34,089 nt of DNA from Desulfofundulus thermosubterraneus DSM 16057 (lineage in GTDB: Bacteria > Bacillota > Desulfotomaculia > Desulfotomaculales > Desulfovirgulaceae): contig NZ_FQZM01000008.1 of assembly GCF_900142025.1 (NCBI RefSeq), forward strand, positions 1 through 34,089, given 5' to 3'. A model generated the notes under the pieces. It worked only from the letters and a program-made list of their open reading frames with translations, was not told the DNA's origin and did no database searches. The position numbers were made by a program, and so were the translations under genes. Shown one piece after another: positions 25,366 to 33,690 of the stretch. The stretch's first letter is position 1. Each line of letters begins with the position of its first letter.

Positions 25366-25622
25366 GAACGGGTGCTCCCTGCCGCAAAAGGCAAGGATAG
25401 AGGGAAGTCAGTGAAAATCTGACGCGGGGCCGCCACTGTGAATGGGGAGTCCGCCACACAAAACCACTGGCCCAAACTCACTGGTGAGCTGTTACATCCA
25501 ATGGCACGCTTGTTCAGCACTGAATGATGTAACAGCATGGTTCAATCGTTGTCACCGGTAAGTGCCGGGCTGGGAAGGCGTGGTGGGGCAGTGATCCATG
25601 AGCCAGGAAACCTGCCCGTTCC
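25366..25622 (+). ncRNA. Cobalamin riboswitch
   Basis: Closing stem P1 is GAACGGG (25366-25372) with CCCGTTC (25615-25621). The conserved elements are in order: GTGAAAATCTGAC, GCGGGGCCGCCACTGTGA (the B12-box core), and the 3' GAGCCAGGAAACCTGCCC. An optional arm carries a perfect 11-bp stem, GCTGTTACATC (25488-25498) with GATGTAACAGC (25526-25536). Such RNAs bind a cobalamin and switch off B12 synthesis, transport or B12-independent isozymes. A terminator lies about 60 bases further, but the gene normally found behind it is missing. Confidence 0.95.
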
Positions 25623-25683
25623 TTTTCACCGCTTGTACCTACGGTCCATGGGGAGGTGAAAGAGTTTAAGTAGTATGCTTTTA

Positions 25684-25712
25684 CCCCTGCACCCGGACAT
25701 GCAGGGGTTTTT
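25684..25712 (+). terminator. Intrinsic terminator of the cobalamin riboswitch
   Basis: CCCCTGCA (25684-25691), an 8-base loop, TGCAGGGG (25700-25707) and five T. Its position behind the aptamer suits a transcriptional OFF switch. No clear antiterminator arm was found by eye. Confidence 0.85.
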
Positions 25713-25724
25713 AGTATTTTATAA

Positions 25725-25974
25725 ATGCCAGATTGCAGGAATAGGTGCTTTATCCTGAGGGATAAGGCTTAAAGGGGTGATATGGTCCACTGTCGGGGGA
25801 GCCCCTTCAACTTATTTTAAGGAAGCTTTGGGTGACTTGAGGGGGCCATGACCTGAGGATAGCAGAGGGCATGCCTATTCCACTCCTCATTATCTGTACG
25901 GGGGGAGCGGTGGAGCATGTCCTTTTTGTGTTCACACAGTTACATTACCCCCCGGCACCAGGTTGGGGGGTTTT
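25725..25974 (+). other. Non-coding structured segment ending in a second terminator
   Basis: No credible gene occurs here. The segment contains the hairpin CTTTATCC-TGAG-GGATAAGG (about 25748-25767) and ends in a second terminator, CCCCCC (25948-25953), an 11-base loop, GGGGGG (25965-25970), TTTTCTTT. A structured leader with terminator directly after a riboswitch may be a second RNA regulator or the remains of one. I could not match it to a known class. Confidence 0.45.
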
Positions 25975-26052
25975 CTTTGTGCTTGGTTGGGCGGGCCGAA
26001 TACCCCGGATTTTGGTCGTAATGGCAAAGGGGGAGCTTAGCAAATATGTTTT

Positions 26053-26250
26053 TTGCTGGCCGGTGGAACACCGGAAGTTGAGGGAATTGGCGCAATTAAA
26101 GCCAGTGGAAAAACAAAAAAAGCCGAGGATGTGGAAAAGTGGCTGCAGGCGTTTTTACCGGCATTAAAGGGTCCTTTTGCGGACCGGCAGTGGATTAAGT
26201 ATGTTTTACGGGAACTTGCCCGGCCCAATCTTTCTACCCTTATTTGCTAG
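26053..26250 (+). pseudogene. Possible C-terminal remnant of an unidentified gene
   Basis: A 65-codon frame opens with TTG and ends at TAG 26250. Its middle (KKAEDVEKWLQAFLPALKGP, then FADRQWIKYVLRELARPNLS) has protein-like composition and helical periodicity, but no upstream start with a ribosome site and no recognised family. It could be the tail of the gene once controlled by the riboswitch. From 26250 to 26463 only a short terminator-like CCCC-AAAA-GGGG-TTTT (26390-26405) is visible. Confidence 0.3.
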
Positions 26251-26475
26251 CTTGTTTCCTGGTAAGCTTAAGAGGACCTAAAAGGCGGCGCAGTTAAGGG
26301 AGCCTTGGCGGCCGCGAACCTCGCAGGTGGCTCAATAGACTCCGGCGATATTTAAGCGCCTGACCGGCCAGAGGAAGGCAAATCCCTATCCCCAAAAGGG
26401 GTTTTAACCGCTCCCGGATGGATTTGGCAGTAATTTTGGTGAGCGGTGGACAGGTAGAGGAAGGTGACACTTACC

Positions 26476-28035
26476 GTGTCCGTTTTAAAAATGCCTTATG
26501 ATGAAAAATTGCTAAGTTCATTAGAATCAATCATTGCCAGCGACCCGATTGCGGATACTCTTTACCTGGCTCTAAAACATAAATACTATTCAGTTTACTG
26601 TCATTGTGTAAATGTATCCTGTTGTACCTATCTTTTGGCCACTAAAATGGGCTTGCCGGAACAAGAGTGTTTGCGTTTAACTCTAGGTGCATTACTCCAT
26701 GACATAGGCAAAATTAACATATCGCCAAAGATTTTATACAAACCTGGCAAACTAAATAAAGAAGAATGGTCTGTAATTAAAAGACATCCTGTTAATGGCA
26801 TTAATTTACTGAATGATTCCAAGCTTTACCATATGGTTGCTGATTCGATTCGTTATCACCACGAAAGGTACGACGGCAGTGGATATTTAGAGGGGTTGTC
26901 CGGGGAAGATATACCGTTGGCTGCAAGAATCGTCAGCATCGGTGATTGTTTTGACGCCCTGGTATCTTTCCGGCCCTATAAAAAAATATTAAGTTTTGAA
27001 GAAGCAATTGAAGAACTAATAAAAAGCAAAAACACTCATCTGGACGGTCGATTGGTAGACATGTTTATATCCATAGCGCCAGATTTTTATAAACATCATT
27101 ATCATCCTACGTACTTTCCCCTTAGCGTAGAAAACAGTAACAAAAACTACAGCAAATTTATTATTAACGAAGATAGTGAACTCGAAATTAATTGGGAAGA
27201 AATTTTAGATCAGTTGCCTGATATAGGAATAATATTGATAGACAGGGATGATCGTATCCTCTTTTGCAACAATTTTGCAGCAAAATTAAGAGATGCAGAA
27301 CCGGGTGAATTGATAGGCAAAACCATAATTGATATACAACGCCCCCACAGAAGAATAGTGGTTAAAGAAAAGCTTGCCAAAGTCAAAAGTGGCCAGGCAA
27401 ATGGGTGGGAGCGGTTAATGGCAAGAAAAGGAAGATACATTGAAAATAAATATATAAAAATAGCAGATGAAAAAGGTTGCTACAGTGGGATGCTAATGCT
27501 GACAATGGATGTTACTCAAGGAGAAAAGCTTCTTAGAATGCTGCTAATTAACCTGGAAAAATTAAGTATTCTAGCCCAAGCAAACATATTTTTGAAGAAA
27601 GTATTTGATCTGGAAGATACATTAAACAACACTGCAGCCTTGATTAGTAAGGTTTTGACGCTCGAGAAATTATGGCTCGTTATTATGAGAAATGGAGAAA
27701 TAAATTGCTTTCAGGAAGGAGAACAGCCCCTCAATGATAACCAACGAGAAGAACTCATTAAAAAATGTGAAAAGTTGGTACAAAATGGCCTCCAAGAGAT
27801 AATAATAGAAAAATGGGCGGGAAGCAAGAGAATTTTTATATTTTTAGAATCAGGGGATGAATTTAAAGGTTTTTTGGTTGTCGAAACAAAAGGCACTATG
27901 CATATAGAGCAACAGGAACAAGACCTGCTTAAAGTGATTGGAAACTATGTAGCATATGCGATAAAAAAATTATTATTTATATCGCGAGTTGGAAAATTTG
28001 GCAATGAAAGATCAATTAACGAGAGTCTACAATAG
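26476..28035 (+). CDS. HD-GYP / PAS / GAF-like c-di-GMP phosphodiesterase sensor, frameshifted before its GGDEF domain
   Basis: The chosen GTG at 26476 has GAGGAAGGTG upstream; GTG 26464 sits too close to that site. The HD-GYP domain comes first: LLHDIGK (His75, Asp76) and HHERYDGSGYLEGL, where Gly136-Tyr137-Leu138 replaces the usual GYP. A PAS segment follows (about 235-345, starting PDIGIILIDRDDRILFCNN), then a GAF-like segment (about 360-510). At a run of seven A (27963-27969) a +1 shift would fuse this protein to the GGDEF frame; as read it ends with a junk tail after AIKKLLF. Base composition is clearly AT-richer than the neighbours, a sign of different origin. Likely role: c-di-GMP hydrolysis controlled by a bound signal. 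Confidence 0.85.
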   Translation: MSVLKMPYDEKLLSSLESIIASDPIADTLYLALKHKYYSVYCHCVNVSCCTYLLATKMGLPEQECLRLTLGALLHDIGKINISPKILYKPGKLNKEEWSVIKRHPVNGINLLNDSKLYHMVADSIRYHHERYDGSGYLEGLSGEDIPLAARIVSIGDCFDALVSFRPYKKILSFEEAIEELIKSKNTHLDGRLVDMFISIAPDFYKHHYHPTYFPLSVENSNKNYSKFIINEDSELEINWEEILDQLPDIGIILIDRDDRILFCNNFAAKLRDAEPGELIGKTIIDIQRPHRRIVVKEKLAKVKSGQANGWERLMARKGRYIENKYIKIADEKGCYSGMLMLTMDVTQGEKLLRMLLINLEKLSILAQANIFLKKVFDLEDTLNNTAALISKVLTLEKLWLVIMRNGEINCFQEGEQPLNDNQREELIKKCEKLVQNGLQEIIIEKWAGSKRIFIFLESGDEFKGFLVVETKGTMHIEQQEQDLLKVIGNYVAYAIKKLLFISRVGKFGNERSINESLQ

Positions 28036-28456
28036 GCAGTACTTAAACCTCATAAAGAACAATTTAAATGTGCAAAGCAAGTTTGCTCTTATAGTGGTGG
28101 ATATAGATCGTTTGAAGTATATCAATGATAACTTTGGGCATCAAATGGGTGACTTGATTATTAAGGGTACGGCAGATATTTTAAAACAATCCGTCAGGCA
28201 AAGCGATTGGATTATAAGGATGGGTGGTGATGAATTCTTAATAATAGTCACTGACTGCAATGAGGCAGAAGTGCTAAAAATAGTCAACCGCATAAAAGGT
28301 AAAGTAGCTGCTTGGGAACATCCCATTGCTGGCTTAAGCTTATCTGTAAGTGTGGGATATGCTATGTCCAAGCGCGGGCTGAGCTTTGATGAGATTTTTA
28401 CTCTAGCGGATAACAATATGTATGAGCAAAAAAGAGGTTATACCAGGCTTTTTTAG
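27989..28456 (+). CDS. GGDEF diguanylate cyclase domain, separated by frameshift
   Basis: The frame codes for a complete GGDEF domain (155 residues from TTG 27989), beginning with the domain hallmark LAMKDQLTRVYNR and containing the catalytic GGDEF (79-83). The inhibitory I-site RQSD (Arg70-Asp73) sits five residues before it. There is no good ribosome site before TTG 27989, and the domain overlaps the previous frame by 47 bases, so it was most likely the C-terminal domain of the HD-GYP/PAS/GAF protein. It makes c-di-GMP if translated. Composition is AT-rich like its upstream partner. Confidence 0.82.
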   Translation: MENLAMKDQLTRVYNRQYLNLIKNNLNVQSKFALIVVDIDRLKYINDNFGHQMGDLIIKGTADILKQSVRQSDWIIRMGGDEFLIIVTDCNEAEVLKIVNRIKGKVAAWEHPIAGLSLSVSVGYAMSKRGLSFDEIFTLADNNMYEQKRGYTRLF

Positions 28457-28470
28457 GATTAATTACTGCG

Positions 28471-28551
28471 GGCAAGCGCCGGTGCGAGGGGACGGCCCTG
28501 ATCTGGTGTATGGAAAATTTGTCTTTTGTAGGGGAGGGTAATTCCATGTGA
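28471..28551 (+). pseudogene. Relic of a GGDEF gene C-terminus
   Basis: Starting 15 bases after the GGDEF stop, 27 codons in one frame (GKRRCEGTALIWCMENLSFV, then GEGNSM and stop) correspond without gaps to the last 27 codons of the intact GGDEF gene (32431-32511: GKRRGKKAVLIRCAENLSFV...). Similarity continues, weaker, through about 28638, including TTTGATAA and GTAGGGAATTCC. It is therefore the 3' end of a lost paralogue, not a functional gene. Confidence 0.8.
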
Positions 28552-28652
28552 ACATCTAGAGGATTTTTTCGGGAAGGAGTAGCGGTTTGATTTGATAACC
28601 CTCAACTGTAGGGAATTCCTGGGTCGACGAAATTCCTTGGAAAGGAGTCTGA

Positions 28653-30233
28653 TTGGCGGTGGGCAGGCTTGCAGATAGTTTTTCGTCCACGATGTCTAAG
28701 CTGATAGTAGCCTTTACAACGATTGCTTTGCTCCTTCTTTTTCTGGGAGGGTCACAGTTCTATTTTCTGGCAAAGATCAACGCCCTGGATCGGGAGGTGG
28801 AGCACGCGGACCAGGTTGTGATGGAGACTCATGCATTACAACTGTCTGTTGCGGACCTTTTAATGCCCCCACACGATTACTTGATTACCGGCTCCCTTGA
28901 AGAACGCGAAAATTTTAAAGTATTGCGGACTGAAACCGAAAATATACTGGCACGACTCCAGAGTTTGGATCCGGATTCTACTGCTGATATTTCACTAATT
29001 GAACAGGATTTACAAGCAATTTGCGAAACTGCGGAAGCACTTTTGGGTTTAAGGGATCCGGTAGGTAACAAAGATGTGGGCCACCTAATGGAAGAGATGG
29101 ACGCTAAAGAGCAGAAGCTGATAAATGACATGTCCCGGTTTTTGACGCACGCTTCTGAGGTTAAACAAAATGCCAGTCTAACAAAATTCAGAACTGTGAG
29201 AGCGATTAGATTTTGGGAGATATTACTGCTAGGTGTGGTATTAATTCTTGTACTAATTATAGCAATATATTCCAAGCGTAATATCGGCATGCCACTTTTA
29301 AAATTGCAAACGGTAATTAATCAGGTGGCGTCTGGTGACCTTACTGGCGGCAGCTTGCTGGCTAATACGCGTGATGAATTCGGCAGTTTAGCGAGGGCGG
29401 TTAATCAGATGATTCAGAATCTAAAGGATATCGCTTACAGGCTGACCGGAAAGGCGCGGGAACTGACGGAGCAGATGCTGCAGATCAGCAGCGGCACGGA
29501 GCAGACAGCTAGTGCGGCGACCAGTGCTGCTTCGTCTGTCAGCAAGGTCGCGGCTTTAGCGGAACAGGTTTCGTCTGCCATCCAGAACCTTTCAGACACG
29601 GCCACGCAGACGGTGCAGCATGCGCGGGCGGGACAGGAGGGCCTGGATAAGGTGGTGGCGCAGATGGCCGCGATCCAGCAGGCGACCCGGAACATGGTGA
29701 CGGCGATGGAACGGCTCGGGAAGAAGTCGGGGGAGATCGGCGCGGTCGTCGAACTGATCACCCAGATTGCCGACCAAACGAACCTGTTGGCGCTCAACGC
29801 GGCGATTGAGTCGGCGCGGGCCGGCGAGCAGGGGAAAGGCTTTGCGGTAGTGGCTGAAGAGGTTCGACGGCTGGCGGAACAGTCGGCCAGCGCGGCCAAG
29901 AAAATTTTCGGCCTGATAGAAGCGGTGCAGGAGGAGGCAAAGACAATGTCGGCAATGATGGATCAGAACGCCCAAACGGTGTCGGAGGGGACGGTGCTGA
30001 CCAGCGAGGTAGCCCGCAACTTCCGAGAGATCATCCAAGCGGTGGAAGACCTGAACGGCCAGTTCAAGGAGATCGCGCGGGCTACACAGGAGGCAGCTGG
30101 TGGTGTAAGTAACATCGCCGCTGCGGCGCAACAGCAGACGGCAACGATGCAGGAGATGGCCTCCTCGACCCAGCAGTTGGCGGCAATGGCTGAAGAACTT
30201 GAGGGGCTGGCGCGACGCTTTAAAGTGGCCTAG
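28653..30233 (+). CDS. Methyl-accepting chemotaxis protein
   Basis: A 526-residue protein starts with TTG at 28653, behind AAAGGAG. TM1 lies at about 17-38 ([16 protein letters not shown]), then a helical extracellular sensor domain of about 145 residues, TM2 at about 187-207 ([19 protein letters not shown]), a HAMP linker (residues 210-262) and a long signalling coiled coil. The tip is [20 protein letters not shown] followed by [17 protein letters not shown]. It binds a signal outside and controls CheA. The sensor half is AT-richer than the signalling half, with a sharp change near 29440. It is flanked by c-di-GMP genes. Confidence 0.95.
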   Translation: MAVGRLADSFSSTMSKLIVAFTTIALLLLFLGGSQFYFLAKINALDREVEHADQVVMETHALQLSVADLLMPPHDYLITGSLEERENFKVLRTETENILARLQSLDPDSTADISLIEQDLQAICETAEALLGLRDPVGNKDVGHLMEEMDAKEQKLINDMSRFLTHASEVKQNASLTKFRTVRAIRFWEILLLGVVLILVLIIAIYSKRNIGMPLLKLQTVINQVASGDLTGGSLLANTRDEFGSLARAVNQMIQNLKDIAYRLTGKARELTEQMLQISSGTEQTASAATSAASSVSKVAALAEQVSSAIQNLSDTATQTVQHARAGQEGLDKVVAQMAAIQQATRNMVTAMERLGKKSGEIGAVVELITQIADQTNLLALNAAIESARAGEQGKGFAVVAEEVRRLAEQSASAAKKIFGLIEAVQEEAKTMSAMMDQNAQTVSEGTVLTSEVARNFREIIQAVEDLNGQFKEIARATQEAAGGVSNIAAAAQQQTATMQEMASSTQQLAAMAEELEGLARRFKVA

Positions 30234-30243
30234 GGCGATTACT

Positions 30244-30360
30244 AGCAGTTTTAGGGAAGGAACTTTTTAAAAAACGTCGAATAAAAAATAAAAAACGTAC
30301 GGAACTTTTGATGGCAGAAAGCCGGAGCTTTCCTGACTGAACCCGGGTTTGAAACTGCGG
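30244..30360 (+). repeat. Dispersed intergenic repeat R, copy 2
   Basis: This matches 19361-19455, with 26 extra bases in the middle that include CGTACGGAACTTTTG, itself a partial echo of the GGAACTTTTT at its own start. The hairpin GAAAGC-CGGA-GCTTTC is unchanged. Here the unit is entirely non-coding, directly after the chemoreceptor gene. Confidence 0.75.
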
Positions 30361-30370
30361 ATTATTAATT

Positions 30371-30428
30371 AGGCCACGAAGGCTGGTTCTCTAGCTATTT
30401 GGAGAGGAGCCTTTGTGGCCTTAATTTT
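30371..30428 (+). terminator. Long hairpin terminator after the chemoreceptor
   Basis: AGGCCACGAAGGCT pairs with AGCCTTTGTGGCCT (one G-T pair) around a loop that itself pairs CTCT/AGAG, followed by TTAATTTTT. It ends just before the ribosome site of the next gene, so it could also attenuate that gene. Confidence 0.8.
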
Positions 30429-30445
30429 TGGGGGAGGGAATATTT

Positions 30446-31057
30446 GTGAATGTTCTCCCGGCCGGTGAACCCCCTTTGTTGTCAACGGTTTATCCTTTTT
30501 TAGAACGCTTTTTCCCCGAACTTGCTGTTTTCCCGGAATTACTGATGCACAGTGTGCGCACGGCAAAGTATGCCTTTCGATTGAGTTGCTTCCTCGGGCT
30601 CGGCAGGCCCCGACTCCTTTTTTGGGCCGGAGCCCTGCATGACGCAGGCAAACTGCTGGTGCCCCGTCATATTTTAGAGAAGCCCGGCCCTTTGCTGGAA
30701 AGCGAGTGGAAAATGGTAGTGCGGCACCCCCTGTGGAGCTTTGAACTGGTGGAAAGCAGGTGCCGCGGGATCCGGGGCCTGGGGGGTATCCTGGCTGCAG
30801 TCAAAGCGCATCATGAGTCCTGGGATGGCACAGGCTATCCTGAGGGCCTGAAAGGTAACGGTATTCCCCTGGAGGCGAGAATTTTAGCCCTGGCCGACGT
30901 GTTTGATGCTCTAACCTCTCCCCGGCCCTACCGTTCTCCCCTGAGTTTGGGGGAAGCTCTTAAAGTGATGGCAGAAATGGGGGGTAAAAAACTGGATCCC
31001 CACCTGTTTCAAAGAGCGCGGGTTTTCCTGGCCCGTTTTAAGGAGGAAGCGGTTTGA
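30446..31057 (+). CDS. HD-GYP domain c-di-GMP phosphodiesterase (single domain)
   Basis: This 203-residue protein starts with GTG at 30446 after GGGGGAGGG. It is little more than an HD-GYP domain: GALHDAGK (His65, Asp66), HHESWDGTGYPEGL (Gly130-Tyr131-Pro132, the canonical GYP) and DVFDALTSPRPYR. It should hydrolyse c-di-GMP in the cytoplasm. The stop overlaps the next ATG by one base (TGATG), so the phosphodiesterase and the cyclase are made together as an opposing pair. Confidence 0.93.
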   Translation: MNVLPAGEPPLLSTVYPFLERFFPELAVFPELLMHSVRTAKYAFRLSCFLGLGRPRLLFWAGALHDAGKLLVPRHILEKPGPLLESEWKMVVRHPLWSFELVESRCRGIRGLGGILAAVKAHHESWDGTGYPEGLKGNGIPLEARILALADVFDALTSPRPYRSPLSLGEALKVMAEMGGKKLDPHLFQRARVFLARFKEEAV

Positions 31058-32511
31058 TGTCAGGGAGTGGGAGAAGGCGCAGTATAATTCAGGTATTTAC
31101 CGTGTGGTTCTTTACCCTTGCCCTGGTTCCCACCTTGCTGGCTGTTTATGCTACGGCCAAGTACCTCACCTTACAAACCGTTGCCTGGGCAAATAGATAC
31201 CTGACCCAGATGGCTTTATACGAAAGCCAGATTATTTCCCTTTCCCTGAAGCACACTCTGGGAGAAGATGGATTTTTCTTCTCTTTCCAGGGAGAGAAGA
31301 TTACAGCCAGTAAAGGCGGGCTGGTAAAAAGAATAGACCCGGCTCAACTCGGGCCTTTGTTTCCGGTGGAACCGGAGCCTGCCCAAATTTTTGCCCCCAA
31401 ATTTCTTTTTGGATTTGGTTACCAGCCCAAACTGCGGCTCAGGGAAATGCCGGTCATTTACCTGGAAGATAGTAATGGTGCTGTTCTTTATCTGGCCGGG
31501 AAAAGAGAAAAATCCTCCTCCGGGGACAGGTTGTTGCTTAAGGCCTTCGGATTAAAAGAAAACCTGGAGGTTGGCGCGCCGGTGCCGGGGACCAACCTCA
31601 GGATAAGGGTTTGGGCTTCAGTGGGAGGACTCGTGGAGGAACCTTTGCGGCAATTGTGTGTTCCTCTCGGCGGTACACTTATCCTGGTGATATTACTGTC
31701 AACCCTCCTTTATCCCCTGGCTGCGGCACAAATAGTATATCCCTTGAAAAATCTGGCTGAACGCTTATCCCGTTTCGATCCGGCAAAAAAAGAGGATATC
31801 TTTGCAGGCAGCAAATTTCAGACCAGTGAGTTGGCCGGGATTGCTTCTTCCTTTAACAATATGGCCTTACGGGTACGGGACACTCTGTCCGAACTGGAGC
31901 AGAAAGTAAAAGAACTGGAGGAAAAAAACGAACTCCTCCACCAGGCCCGGCGGCGGCTGGAATGGCTGGCCAGCTATGATCCCCTTACAGGCGTTCTAAA
32001 CCGCAGGTCTTTTATGGAGCGATGTTTGTATTTAATCAGAGAAGCGGGGGGCGAATTTCCCCACGTGGCCGTCTTGATGATGGACGTGGATAATTTTAAA
32101 ACCATAAATGATTGTTACGGGCATCCGGTGGGCGATATGGTCCTGAAAAAAGTAGGGGAATTGTTGAGACATCAGGTCAGGAAAGATGATCTGGTGGGGC
32201 GGTACGGGGGTGATGAATTTGTCCTGTTCTTTCTCGTTAACCAACCGGGAGAATTTAATGTCCTTGCCCGGCGCATTTTTACCTCTCTTTGTTCTGCGCT
32301 GGCTTCCGTGTCGGAACCGGATCTGAATGTCTCCATCAGCATGGGTGGAGCAATTGCCGGACGTGTTTTAATTGGTGACGACCGCGACCTGGAACGGCTC
32401 ATCAGCTTCGCTGACCAGCTTCTTTTAGAGGGCAAGCGCCGGGGTAAGAAGGCGGTCCTGATCCGGTGTGCGGAAAATTTGTCTTTTGTAAGAGAGAGTG
32501 ATTCCTTATGA
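31057..32511 (+). CDS. Membrane-bound diguanylate cyclase (GGDEF) with HAMP
   Basis: A 484-residue protein starts with ATG at 31057, overlapping the previous stop, with AAGGAGGAAG upstream. TM1 covers residues about 11-33, an extracytoplasmic sensor of about 165 residues follows, then TM2 (about 205-228), HAMP, a coiled coil rich in Glu/Lys/Leu and the GGDEF domain from DPLTGVLNRRSF. The active site is GGDEF at 384-388 with an I-site RKDD five residues earlier. It senses an external signal and makes c-di-GMP, probably balanced by the coupled HD-GYP protein. A degraded copy of its 3' end lies 3960 bp upstream. Confidence 0.95.
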   Translation: MSGSGRRRSIIQVFTVWFFTLALVPTLLAVYATAKYLTLQTVAWANRYLTQMALYESQIISLSLKHTLGEDGFFFSFQGEKITASKGGLVKRIDPAQLGPLFPVEPEPAQIFAPKFLFGFGYQPKLRLREMPVIYLEDSNGAVLYLAGKREKSSSGDRLLLKAFGLKENLEVGAPVPGTNLRIRVWASVGGLVEEPLRQLCVPLGGTLILVILLSTLLYPLAAAQIVYPLKNLAERLSRFDPAKKEDIFAGSKFQTSELAGIASSFNNMALRVRDTLSELEQKVKELEEKNELLHQARRRLEWLASYDPLTGVLNRRSFMERCLYLIREAGGEFPHVAVLMMDVDNFKTINDCYGHPVGDMVLKKVGELLRHQVRKDDLVGRYGGDEFVLFFLVNQPGEFNVLARRIFTSLCSALASVSEPDLNVSISMGGAIAGRVLIGDDRDLERLISFADQLLLEGKRRGKKAVLIRCAENLSFVRESDSL

Positions 32512-32602
32512 ACTGCTGGTAGATTTTATTTAAAAAAACTAGTTTAATTTGATAAAGTTCCCAGCAGTAGGGAATTCCCGGGTTGACGGTATTCATTTAA
32601 AA

Positions 32603-32628
32603 GGGGGCCGTTTTTTATGCCGGCCCCC
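32603..32628. terminator. Bidirectional terminator between convergent genes
   Basis: GGGGGCCG, a 10-base loop, CGGCCCCC, flanked by AAAA on the left (T run on the minus strand) and CTCTT on the right. It lies between the GGDEF gene (plus) and the histidine-rich gene (minus). Confidence 0.75.
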
Positions 32629-32638
32629 CTCTTAAAAA

Positions 32639-32836
32639 TTAATGCTCATGCTCGTGAACATGGTGTTCGTGGTTGTGCATCTCTTCTTCTCCCGGCAGAT
32701 GCTCGTGTTCGTGGGTATGCGTTACCGCCGGATGAGTGTGTTCGTGAGCGTGAGTTGTCTCCCCGTGCGCATGTGCATGCGTGTGGGTTACCGCCGGGTG
32801 AGTGTGTTCGTGGGCATGCTTGATTACCTCGGTCAT
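32639..32836 (-). CDS. Histidine-rich small protein, probable metal binder
   Basis: This is a 65-residue protein; the ATG at 32836 is preceded by GGAGGAGG. After MTEVIK, histidine fills about every second position (23 of 65), mixed with Glu, Ala and Thr. An internal repeat is visible: HAHEHTHPAVTHTH occurs twice, at residues 7-20 and again from about 29. There is no signal peptide. Such proteins bind nickel, zinc or cobalt and serve as storage or delivery factors; the true metal is unknown. A frame in a repeat-rich segment can arise by chance, but the strong ribosome site supports a real gene. Confidence 0.75.
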   Translation of the reverse strand: MTEVIKHAHEHTHPAVTHTHAHAHGETTHAHEHTHPAVTHTHEHEHLPGEEEMHNHEHHVHEHEH

Positions 32837-33049
32837 AAATCATCCCTCCTCCAGGAAGATTTTTCTGCCGTCCGTCGGCAGATATTCCTCATCAAAATTT
32901 TAACCTACAGATAGATGGTAAATCAAGTTGTTTCGCAAAATTTTTCTAAGGTTTACCTTTAATTTCAGGGTGCGTGTCCAAAAAGGATTGGACTCAAGAT
33001 AACACAGGCTTAAGGAGAATTAAAATGGTAGTTTGCAGCACTACTGTGC

Positions 33050-33496
33050 CTATACAGGAAGATCTTTCTTCAAAAGGGATACCAGCTCCTGCAAAAAATC
33101 CCCGGGTGTACCGGCTGCGAAATCCACTTTCCCTTCCCAGTCTTCATTCAGGAAGTGCTTATCCAAACTTAACAACCAGTCCACCTTTGCTGTCATGGCC
33201 GCTGCCATTGTGGGGGCGTCCTTTTCGTTAATCAACGATTTGACCCGTTCCAGATCGTAATCATCAGGATCTGCCATTTTAAGGGGCAATGCCTTAAACA
33301 ATGTGTAGAAGTGGTCCATACAACCGGGCAACTTTTTCTGCAAGTTCCGGAATACTTCACTTACAACAGTCTCAGAAACGTACGGAGTGATTATCCCCAG
33401 TTCAACCAGGGCAAGCACCTCGTGCGAACCGCCGGTTCTCGACGCCAGGCCGGCAATAATCACGCTGCTGTCCAGGAATACTTTAATCTGTTTCAT
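33050..33496 (-). CDS. PIN-domain ribonuclease, toxin-like (COG1569 type)
   Basis: A 148-residue protein from ATG 33496. The PIN acidic residues are Asp9 (VFLDSSVIIAGL), Glu47 (VVSEVFRNL), Asp93 (NEKDAPTMAAAM) and Asp112 (LSLDKHF), the order and spacing of the family. It is expected to cut RNA. A typical partner antitoxin would overlap its start; only a 20-residue fragment does so here (33483-33545). It is a separate family from the VapC-like gene at 6882. Confidence 0.88.
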   Translation of the reverse strand: MKQIKVFLDSSVIIAGLASRTGGSHEVLALVELGIITPYVSETVVSEVFRNLQKKLPGCMDHFYTLFKALPLKMADPDDYDLERVKSLINEKDAPTMAAAMTAKVDWLLSLDKHFLNEDWEGKVDFAAGTPGDFLQELVSLLKKDLPV

Positions 33497-33545
33497 ATTT
33501 GTGAGTACCCTCTCTTAATTCCGCCAGCAGCTGCTTCAAGTCCAC
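33483..33545 (-). pseudogene. Probable remnant of the PIN gene's antitoxin
   Basis: The frame from GTG 33545 codes MDLKQLLAELREGTHKYETD and stop, overlapping the PIN start by 14 bases, exactly where an antitoxin would end. An in-frame TAA stops it two codons upstream, so nothing longer remains. The short length makes this tentative. Confidence 0.4.
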
Positions 33546-33690
33546 ATTTTATTGCAAGATTGACTTTTCCCTTTTAATTTGGTAGGATGGGTTATGAACG
33601 GAAGTTGAGTAATTTTTAACCCCGTAGTGAAGACGGGAACGAGGCGCATCAGTTTTTGGAAAATCACATAAGGGCAGGTAAAAATAAACG

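Noticed and set aside
25871-26167. 98-codon frame after the riboswitch
   Set aside because: It crosses the C6/G6 terminator and has a low-complexity, unnatural composition.
27955-27995. Programmed -1 frameshift at the A7 run
   Set aside because: A -1 slip leads to the wrong frame; the GGDEF frame needs +1, so an indel is more likely.
32642-32914. Plus-strand frames across the histidine repeats
   Set aside because: They mirror the repeat; only the minus strand has a good ribosome site and sensible composition.
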